Part shown: piece by piece, positions 7,674 through 13,617 of the stretch
How positions within the stretch are numbered: position 1 is the stretch's first letter
Layout: every line of letters starts with the position of its first letter
Assembly: GCA_004558975.1 (NCBI GenBank)
Contig: SFZB01000018.1
Span: 1 to 19,056 of the forward strand
Length of the DNA stretch: 19,056 nt
Reading direction: 5' to 3'
From: a bacterium
GTDB taxonomy: Bacteria > Bacillota > Clostridia > Oscillospirales > CAG-272
Position numbers and translations under genes: made by a program
The notes under the pieces: generated by a model
What the model was told of the DNA's origin: nothing
The model's database searches: none
What the model saw: only the letters and a program-made list of their open reading frames with translations

Positions 7674-8579
7674 ATGAGTACCGTATCGTATCTGGTAGAC
7701 GGAACCCTTTTGGAGACGCAGGAAGTGCGGGCAGGGGCAGCCCTGACGCCGCCGGACGCCCCTGAGCGCGAGGGCTTCGACTTCGTGTCATGGGAGGGGC
7801 TCCCCGAGGTGATGCCCGCGGAGGATATCGAGGTGCGCGCCGTGTACGCGCCCGACTCCTTCACGCTGATGGAGATCGTGGACGACGCCGTCTGGCAGAC
7901 GCATGAACTGCCGAGCGGATCCGACCTGACGGTGCTCCCCCTGCCGGAACGGGAGGGATACACCTTCAGCGGCTGGGTGAAGAAATACAAGAAGATGCCC
8001 AAATCGAATCTGACTTTGCGCGGCACCTTCAAGGTCAACCGCTACCGTCTGTCGTTCGTCCTCGACGACGATATGACGTTTGAGCGCTCGGTCGAGTTCG
8101 GCACGCCGCTCGACTTCATCGTCGCGCCCGAATGGGACAACCATACCTTCAGCGGCTGGGGCACTCTCCCGGAGACGATGCCCGCGCACGACCTGACGTT
8201 CCGCGGCAGCTTCCGCCTGAACTCCCACACGCTGACCTATGTTCTGGAGGGGGAGCCGTTCGAGACGGCGGTGCTGCCGTTCGGGACGGAGATCAAACCG
8301 GCGACCGTGCCGCCGAGGGCGGGCTATGTGTTCAGTGGCTGGCGCGGGCTCCCCAAGACCATGCCCGACGAGGACGTGACCATCGAGGGGAAATTCTATC
8401 AGCGGAAATACAAGATCAGTTTCATGGTGGACGGTAAGAAATTCGCTTGGGAGACGTTGCCGGAGGGGGATCCGATCGTCCCGCCGGATGCGCCGATCAA
8501 ACGCGGTTTTACGTTCCGCGAGTGGGTGGGGCTCCCCGAGACCATGCCCGACCGTGACCTGACGGTGGACGCCGCGTTC
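7674..8579 (+). repeat. Five tandem 183-nt coding repeats
   Basis: Protein-level repeats with an exact 61-codon period, diverged at the DNA level apart from short shared blocks such as TTCAGCGGCTGG and ATGCCCGCGCACGAC. They cover the whole first repeat gene except its last six codons. Confidence 0.9.
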
Positions 8580-8600
8580 GACGAGCAGCAGGAGGCGTAA
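7674..8600 (+). CDS. Protein made only of five InlB-like (Flg_new-type) repeats
   Basis: 308 aa, almost entirely five tandem repeats of 61 residues. Each repeat has an aromatic/hydrophobic strand ending in VDG- or LDD-like turns, a Gly near the middle, a PP/AP stretch, G-[YF]-x-F-x-G-W, then LP-x-x-MP-x-x-D and a closing strand ending in F or Y. This matches the Listeria-Bacteroides/InlB B-repeat pattern, a small beta-rich domain common in clostridial surface proteins. The five repeat tryptophans lie at 7791, 7974, 8157, 8340 and 8523, exactly 183 nt apart. There is no signal peptide, transmembrane segment, LPXTG or other domain, so as read the protein is cytoplasmic. ATG 7674 is chosen over GTG 7671 for its 8-nt spacing from AGGAGG. 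It is the first gene of a two-gene operon, and its end carries the ribosome site of the next gene. Function unknown. Confidence 0.9.
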   Translation: MSTVSYLVDGTLLETQEVRAGAALTPPDAPEREGFDFVSWEGLPEVMPAEDIEVRAVYAPDSFTLMEIVDDAVWQTHELPSGSDLTVLPLPEREGYTFSGWVKKYKKMPKSNLTLRGTFKVNRYRLSFVLDDDMTFERSVEFGTPLDFIVAPEWDNHTFSGWGTLPETMPAHDLTFRGSFRLNSHTLTYVLEGEPFETAVLPFGTEIKPATVPPRAGYVFSGWRGLPKTMPDEDVTIEGKFYQRKYKISFMVDGKKFAWETLPEGDPIVPPDAPIKRGFTFREWVGLPETMPDRDLTVDAAFDEQQEA

Positions 8601-8603
8601 CCG

Positions 8604-11600
8604 ATGGCGGAAACAATCAGCGAGGCGCGCAAATGGCGCCTGACCTACGCGATCGACGGGGTTCCCTGTTACGCGGAGCTGGTCGAAAAGGGGACGCGCC
8701 TGACAGGGCTCCCGCGCCCCTCGAAGCCGGGCTGTACCTTCGGCGGCTGGGGGGAAGTACCCTCACGTATGCCGGGGCATGACCTGACCCTCGACGGGCA
8801 TTTTATCGAGAATACATACCGCGTTGTATTTGTCTCCGGCGTGGAGCAGTACGGCGTTTCGGAACAGGTCGCGGGCTCTCCTCTGCAAGCGCCGCCCGCC
8901 CCGGAAAAAGAGGGGTACGAATTTGGCGGTTGGGCAGGGTTTACCGGCACCGCCCCGTATGAGAACACGACCTATGAGGCGATCTTTACACCGCGTACCT
9001 ACCGCCTGACCTATGTCATCGACGGCGCCGTTCGGTTCCCGTTCGCCGTGCCGTTCGGGAGCCCGGTACCGAGACTGGACGCGCCGACGAAGCATAATTA
9101 TGTGTTCAGCGGCTGGGAGGAGATCCCGGAGACGATGCCGGCGCAGGATGTAACCGTGCACGGCAGTTTCTCCGAGCGGCTCTATACGCTCTCCATGGTG
9201 GTGGACGGCGAGGTGTTCCTCGAAAAGCAGCTGCCGGTCGGGACGCCGGTGGACAAGAAAGTCAAACCGCAAAAAGAGGGCTATTACTTCAGCGGCTGGC
9301 GTAAACTGCCGGACAAGATGCCCGCGCACGACGTCACCGTCGCCGCGTCCATGTATCCGGCGCGTTATAAGATCGATTATTTCCTCGGAGAAGAACTCTT
9401 CCGCACCGTTTACTACCCGTTCGGCGAAGCCGTGACGGCGCCGGTACCGGAATGCGGTGACAACATGCTGTTCAGCGGCTGGGATACGCTCCCCGAGACG
9501 ATGCCCGCACGGGATCTCTCGGTGCGGGGGACGGTGACGCCGCGGCTGTACAGCCTGACGTTCCGCGCCGACGGCAGAATGCTCGCGCGGGTGGAGCTCC
9601 CGGCAGGCGCCCCGATTCCGCAGGATGTGGAAGTCCCGTCGAAGAACGGCTATGCCTTCTGCGGCTGGCAGGACGCGCCCGCGGCAATGCCCGCGTCCGA
9701 CCTTGATCTCGACGCAGTGTATGCGGCAGTCAAGGCAAAATACGTTTTTGTCATTGACGGCGAAGTATTCGCAGAGGAGACGCCCGGGGAGGGCGAATCT
9801 CTCTCTATGCCGGTGCCGCCCCCGAAGGACGGTGTACTGTTCGGCGGTTGGGGCGCGATGAAGCTCGACCCGAGGACGGGCGTCACAACGTTTACCGGCA
9901 CTTACGGTAAACAGGCGGCCTATACGCTCGTCTGGTCGGTGCGAGGAGAGGTGATTGACCGTAGCCGCGTGGCGGCGGGCACCCCGCTGACGCCCCCGAC
10001 GCCTCCCCATCGCGACGAATATGAATTTCTCGGGTGGGAGGACTATCCCGACGTCATGCCGGAGCGCGATCTGCGGATCGAGGCGCGCGTGCGTCTGCTC
10101 CACTATCGCCTGCAGTTCATCGCGGACGGGGAAGTGCTGTATTCCATGTCGCTCGATGAAGGCGGCGAGATCTCCTGTCCCGCCGTCGCCCCGCGCCGCG
10201 GCTTTACGTTCGCCGGGTGGCAGGATGCCCCGGCGACCATGCCGGCGCACGATCTGGATATTTACGGGACGTTCACCCGAAATTCCTACCGCCTGACATG
10301 GCGCGTGGACGGCGAGACGGTCTCCGAAGAGACGGTGCCGTATGAGGCGCCGCTCACCCCGCCGGACGTACCGGCGATGAAAGACGAAAAGTACCCCTTC
10401 ATGGGGTGGTCGGAGACGCTCACGGAGATGCCCGACCACGATGTGACGCTGGACGGCGGCTATGCCGATACCGTGTGCGTCATGTCGATTTACGTCAACG
10501 GCATCGAGACGGAGACGAGACGCGCCCGCGTCGGCGACCCCGTCATTCTGCCGGAGATCCCGTCGGAGCCGGGCGAGACGTTCGCGTGGGATAAGATCCC
10601 GGCGACCTACCCGGAGGGGCGCACGGAGGTCCACGGCGGACATATCGCAATCCCGTACAAGGTGCGGTACTATTCCAAGGGGGCGCTCCTCGGGGAAGAA
10701 ACGTATCATCTTGGCGAGACGATTCAGCCCAAGGTGGAGCCGCCGAAACAGGACGGCGTGTTCCGCGGCTGGGAGGGTCTGCCCGAGGTCATGCCGGCGG
10801 AGGATCTGAAGGTCGAGGCAAACTTTGCGACGCGCACCTATCACGTGACCTTCATGCTCGAGAACCGCCTCTTCACCGAGGCGGACGTCCCCGCGGGGGC
10901 GCCGACGCCGAACCCGGAAGTGCCGGAAAAAGACGGCTACCGCTTCGACGGCTGGCGCAACTATGTCAGCGTGATGCCGCCGTACAACTTTACGGCATAC
11001 GGCACCTACTGTCAGCAGAAATACGTCATTACCTACATTTCGGGCACGGACATCGTCGCCAAGCAGGAATACGCCTTCGGCGCGCAGATCCTGCCGCCGC
11101 CCGCCCCGGTACGGGAGCATTATGAGTTCCGCGCATGGGAGGGACTGCCGTCCGCGATGCCGGCGCATGATCTCATGGTCAGCGCCCGCTATCAGGGGCA
11201 GCTGTTCCGCATCTCGTATTTGATCGACGGGAGCCTCGTTTCTTTCCGTGACGTCGAGCTCGGGAGCCGCATCAGTCCGCCCGAAGCGCCTGCGCGCGAG
11301 GGGTTTGTCTTCTCGGGGTGGAAGAACCTGCCCGAGTTCATGCCGGAACACGAGCTGATCGTGACCGGGGAATACGAAGAGCGTTCCCACACCGTGACCT
11401 ACAAGGTCGGCGGCATCATCTATCACATTGATACTTACGACGCCGGGGCGAAGATCACACCGCCCGAGGCACCGGAGCACGAACACGAGACGTTCGTCCG
11501 GTGGCGTAACTTTACGGACACCATGCCGGACTACGACTTTACCTGTGTCGCGGAGTACAGCGAGGCGTACGGACATTATTCCTTCGTGCTCGAGGGTGAC

Positions 11601-13058
11601 GTGCTCGCCGAGGGCGTCTCCCGCAAGGGTGAGAAACTGACGCCCCCCGAGGTACCGCACCGCAGCGGCTTTGCGTTCCAGGGCTGGAACGGCTTCACGG
11701 GGGTCATGCCGGGGCAGGACGTCGTGTATATCGGCGGTTTTGTCACGGATACCTTCAAGGTGTTCTACCGCCTCGACGGCGAGCTTTATCACGAGGACGG
11801 CTACAACGAGGGAGACACGGTCTACCCCGCCGACCCGCCGGAGCGGGACGGCTTCCACTTCAGCGGCTGGAGCAAGATCCCGGCGGTCATGCCGGCGGAC
11901 GACGTGGAAGTTACGGGGCGCATGATCCCCGAGAAGTTCCGTCTGACCTATATTGCCGGCGGCACGACCATTTACGACGCGCTGACCGACTGCGGCACGC
12001 CTCTGGGGCTGATCGGCGCGCCCGAGATCCACGGACTGACGTTCAACGGCTGGCAGGACGAGCCGGAGAAGATGCCGCCCTATCCGCTCACCGTCACGGG
12101 GACATACCTCCCGTCGGAGCCGCGCTATGTCGGTATCACCGCCGGGGATATTGCGGAGGGGAATACGGTGCTGAAGTCGCCGCCCGTCGCACCGAACGGC
12201 ATGGCATTTGTGTTCGGCAGCAGCCTCCGCATCCTGATCGACGACATCTGCTATCCCGTCGCCGGCTCGCAGAACTGCATGGCGAACGGCCGTGTGTTCG
12301 ATTTCAGCGGGCTGTGCACCGCGATCCGCCGCACCTACCACAAGTACGGTCTGCCGAAACGCAAGCTGCAGCTGGTGGTTTGCGACGGCTTCGAGACGGA
12401 TCAGATCTTTGATACGCGCCCGGTGCCGCTCGATACGCTCAGCCGCGCCGCCGCCGAGATCTTCTCGCAGAACCCGTACGGCGAGAACGCCAAGTACCAG
12501 TTCTTTAAGATGTCGGAGAACAAGACGGTCGGCACCGACCGTATGCTCGTCTCCATGCTGGATAACGCCGCCTGCGGTACGCTCGCCGCCGCGTTCAAAC
12601 GCGCCGGTGTGACGATCCATTCTGCGGGGACGCTCGTCGGCGCGCTGACCCGCTATCTGCAACTCAATAAGAAAATGGTGCGGGAGAAGAACCAAATCTG
12701 TCTCTTCTACCTGCCGAACGCAATCGTCGCCACGCTGATGATCGGCGGGCAGGTCGCCTATGTGGCGCGGAACCTCCTGCCGTATGCCGACAGGAAATTC
12801 CCCGTGCGCGAGGAGACACAGCATCTGCTGGGTATGATTGCCTCGTACGCCGAGAGCATCGGGTTCACACAGCCGATTCACCTCGTCCTCACGGGCGGCA
12901 TCGATCGTACCCATGCACGAGAGGGACAGCGCTGCGCCCCCGCGCTCCTGCGTGACATCGCGCATGCGTCGCGGATTGGGGTGTTCGGCGGCTCGCGCTT
13001 CAAGCGCCCCGCACTTGTCAACCTCGGCTTCGCCCATACGGAAAATCGCACGAAGTGA
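8604..13058 (+). CDS. Giant protein: 19 InlB-like repeats plus C-terminal PilM/FtsA-like domain
   Basis: 1484 aa. Residues 1-10 are a short leader, 11-1168 hold 19 repeats of the same family as the preceding gene, and 1169-1484 form a non-repeat domain. That domain resembles the PilM/FtsA/GspL actin-like fold in order: AFVFGSSLRILID (first phosphate-loop hairpin), a helix then KLQLVVCDG, TRPVPLDTLSRAAAEIFSQ, a segment with DRMLVSMLDNAACGTLAAAFKRAGVTIHSAG (matching the 'vLLvAa...AGL...id' stretch of PilM), ICLFYLPNAIVATLMIGGQV (second phosphate region) and IHLVLTGGIDR (adenosine loop). The usual acidic residues of both phosphate motifs are missing, suggesting a non-hydrolysing relative. There is no signal peptide, membrane helix or anchor. 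AGGAGG (8590-8595), inside the previous gene, serves the ATG at 8604. Repeat 11 lacks the GW turn and repeat 7 the MP motif. The repeat family is clear; the C-terminal fold is a by-eye inference; function unknown. Confidence 0.88.
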   Translation: MAETISEARKWRLTYAIDGVPCYAELVEKGTRLTGLPRPSKPGCTFGGWGEVPSRMPGHDLTLDGHFIENTYRVVFVSGVEQYGVSEQVAGSPLQAPPAPEKEGYEFGGWAGFTGTAPYENTTYEAIFTPRTYRLTYVIDGAVRFPFAVPFGSPVPRLDAPTKHNYVFSGWEEIPETMPAQDVTVHGSFSERLYTLSMVVDGEVFLEKQLPVGTPVDKKVKPQKEGYYFSGWRKLPDKMPAHDVTVAASMYPARYKIDYFLGEELFRTVYYPFGEAVTAPVPECGDNMLFSGWDTLPETMPARDLSVRGTVTPRLYSLTFRADGRMLARVELPAGAPIPQDVEVPSKNGYAFCGWQDAPAAMPASDLDLDAVYAAVKAKYVFVIDGEVFAEETPGEGESLSMPVPPPKDGVLFGGWGAMKLDPRTGVTTFTGTYGKQAAYTLVWSVRGEVIDRSRVAAGTPLTPPTPPHRDEYEFLGWEDYPDVMPERDLRIEARVRLLHYRLQFIADGEVLYSMSLDEGGEISCPAVAPRRGFTFAGWQDAPATMPAHDLDIYGTFTRNSYRLTWRVDGETVSEETVPYEAPLTPPDVPAMKDEKYPFMGWSETLTEMPDHDVTLDGGYADTVCVMSIYVNGIETETRRARVGDPVILPEIPSEPGETFAWDKIPATYPEGRTEVHGGHIAIPYKVRYYSKGALLGEETYHLGETIQPKVEPPKQDGVFRGWEGLPEVMPAEDLKVEANFATRTYHVTFMLENRLFTEADVPAGAPTPNPEVPEKDGYRFDGWRNYVSVMPPYNFTAYGTYCQQKYVITYISGTDIVAKQEYAFGAQILPPPAPVREHYEFRAWEGLPSAMPAHDLMVSARYQGQLFRISYLIDGSLVSFRDVELGSRISPPEAPAREGFVFSGWKNLPEFMPEHELIVTGEYEERSHTVTYKVGGIIYHIDTYDAGAKITPPEAPEHEHETFVRWRNFTDTMPDYDFTCVAEYSEAYGHYSFVLEGDVLAEGVSRKGEKLTPPEVPHRSGFAFQGWNGFTGVMPGQDVVYIGGFVTDTFKVFYRLDGELYHEDGYNEGDTVYPADPPERDGFHFSGWSKIPAVMPADDVEVTGRMIPEKFRLTYIAGGTTIYDALTDCGTPLGLIGAPEIHGLTFNGWQDEPEKMPPYPLTVTGTYLPSEPRYVGITAGDIAEGNTVLKSPPVAPNGMAFVFGSSLRILIDDICYPVAGSQNCMANGRVFDFSGLCTAIRRTYHKYGLPKRKLQLVVCDGFETDQIFDTRPVPLDTLSRAAAEIFSQNPYGENAKYQFFKMSENKTVGTDRMLVSMLDNAACGTLAAAFKRAGVTIHSAGTLVGALTRYLQLNKKMVREKNQICLFYLPNAIVATLMIGGQVAYVARNLLPYADRKFPVREETQHLLGMIASYAESIGFTQPIHLVLTGGIDRTHAREGQRCAPALLRDIAHASRIGVFGGSRFKRPALVNLGFAHTENRTK
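8634..12107 (+). repeat. Nineteen tandem 61-codon coding repeats
   Basis: The conserved tryptophan codons lie at 8748, 8931, 9114, 9297, 9480, 9666, 9849, 10035, 10218, 10407, 10587, 10770, 10953, 11136, 11319, 11502, 11685, 11868 and 12051. Fourteen of 18 intervals are exactly 183 nt; the others are 186, 186, 189 and 180. I saw no long identical DNA blocks between units, so the array looks old and not freshly amplified. Confidence 0.9.
12108..13055 (+). other. Coding region of the actin-like (PilM/FtsA-type) C-terminal domain
   Basis: Last 316 residues of the giant repeat protein, free of repeats. Order of elements: a first beta-hairpin around AFVFGSSLRI, an alpha helix with CTAIRRTYHKYG, an SHS2-like insert around PVPLDTLSRAAAEIF, a strand-helix with FKRAGVTIHSAGTLVGALTR, a second hairpin around LMIGGQVAYVARNLLP, and the LTGGIDR loop. 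The ancestral Asp of FtsA/PilM 'D-x-G' motifs is replaced in both places. Assignment is from pattern only. Confidence 0.5.
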
Positions 13059-13094
13059 TCCGGGGCGCCCGTCGCACTTCGTGCGCGGCGCCCC
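13047..13094 (+). other. Two competing hairpins at the 3' end of the giant gene
   Basis: GGGGCGCC (13062-13069) pairs with GGCGCCCC (13087-13094). CGCACGAAGTG (13047-13057), which overlaps the stop codon, pairs perfectly with CACTTCGTGCG (13075-13085). The pairings interlock, so they are alternatives. Neither is followed by a T-run. Confidence 0.45.
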
Positions 13095-13160
13095 GCCGAT
13101 CGGGGGTACGCGTGCGGCAAAACGTCCCCCTCGGTATTGTTTCAGGAAACACAAAAATAA

Positions 13161-13197
13161 CAAAGAGGAGCCGGTTTTACCGGCTCCTCTTTGTTTT
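13161..13197. terminator. Bidirectional terminator between the giant gene and the small Cys protein gene
   Basis: Near-perfect hairpin: AAAGAGGAGCCGGT (13162-13175) with ACCGGCTCCTCTTT (13179-13192), with the flanking C and G also able to pair. On the plus strand GTTTT follows; on the minus strand TTATTTTTG follows. The stop codon of the minus-strand gene is two bases away. Confidence 0.9.
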
Positions 13198-13393
13198 AGA
13201 TTTGTCTCTGCGTGGACTTGTATTCGTCGTAGAAACGGAAGTAGGGACATTCCGAGGCACCTCCGTAGGACATATGTTCTACCTCGTCCTCGTCTAGATT
13301 CTGCTCGCAGGAGTAGAGGTCGAGCTCCTCATCGTACCGATAGAACTCACAGTCCTCGCACCGCACGGCGTGCTTTTTGCACCGATAATCCAT
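13196..13393 (-). CDS. Small acidic four-cysteine protein (DUF6472-like)
   Basis: 65 aa. Cys12 and Cys15 (CEDC), Cys29 and Cys49 (ECPYF) could form a zinc-ribbon-like site, with a further Cys5 at the N-terminus. The motif NLDEDEVEHM, then CPYFRFYDEYKSTQRQI at the end, matches a small uncharacterised protein family that I recall as widespread in Clostridia (DUF6472); the family number is from memory. The ATG is well supported by AAGGAGGG (complement of 13400-13407). It has its own promoter and shares the terminator with the convergent giant gene. Function unknown. Confidence 0.85.
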   Translation of the reverse strand: MDYRCKKHAVRCEDCEFYRYDEELDLYSCEQNLDEDEVEHMSYGGASECPYFRFYDEYKSTQRQI

Positions 13394-13443
13394 TCGTTAC
13401 CCTCCTTGCGTCCGTATTCGGGGCAAGTTCCCCCGTCATCTTA

Positions 13444-13472
13444 AGGATAGCATATCGGCGGCGAAAAATCAA
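13444..13472 (-). promoter_or_regulatory. Promoter of the small Cys protein gene
   Basis: Minus strand: -35 TTGATT (13472-13467), 17-nt spacer, -10 TATCCT (13449-13444) with an upstream TGC extended -10. It lies about 50 nt before the start codon. Confidence 0.6.
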
Positions 13473-13497
13473 GGGAGGGAAAGCCCCCGCCCCCCTC

Positions 13498-13525
13498 TTG
13501 ACAAAACGGTAAACTATGATAAAAT
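13498..13525 (+). promoter_or_regulatory. Promoter of the topoisomerase subunit B gene
   Basis: Consensus -35 TTGACA (13498-13503), 16-nt spacer, -10 TAAAAT (13520-13525) preceded by TGA (extended -10). Predicted start near 13532. The leader of about 85 nt is AT-rich and contains paired 13-bp direct repeats around a small palindrome. Confidence 0.8.
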
Positions 13526-13617
13526 ATAATGATGTGTAAGAATGTATAATATACTGTTGTGTAAAATTGTTCGCGCGCGTTGCGGGCAAGAGAAACGAAA
13601 GATGCGGGAGTGACGGC

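Noticed and set aside
13047..13094. H-type pseudoknot formed by the two interlocking inverted repeats
   Set aside because: The linking loop of about one nucleotide could not span the 11-bp stem, so competing hairpins are more likely.
8763..13250. An open frame of about 1495 codons antisense to the giant repeat gene
   Set aside because: It is in exact codon register with the sense gene, so its stops would correspond to TTA, CTA or TCA codons, which a GC-rich gene hardly uses. No ribosome site, and the translation has no recognisable domains.
13567..13617. Earlier in-frame start for the topoisomerase gene
   Set aside because: No ribosome site; it lies within the AT-rich leader with direct repeats; family similarity starts only after ATG 13618.
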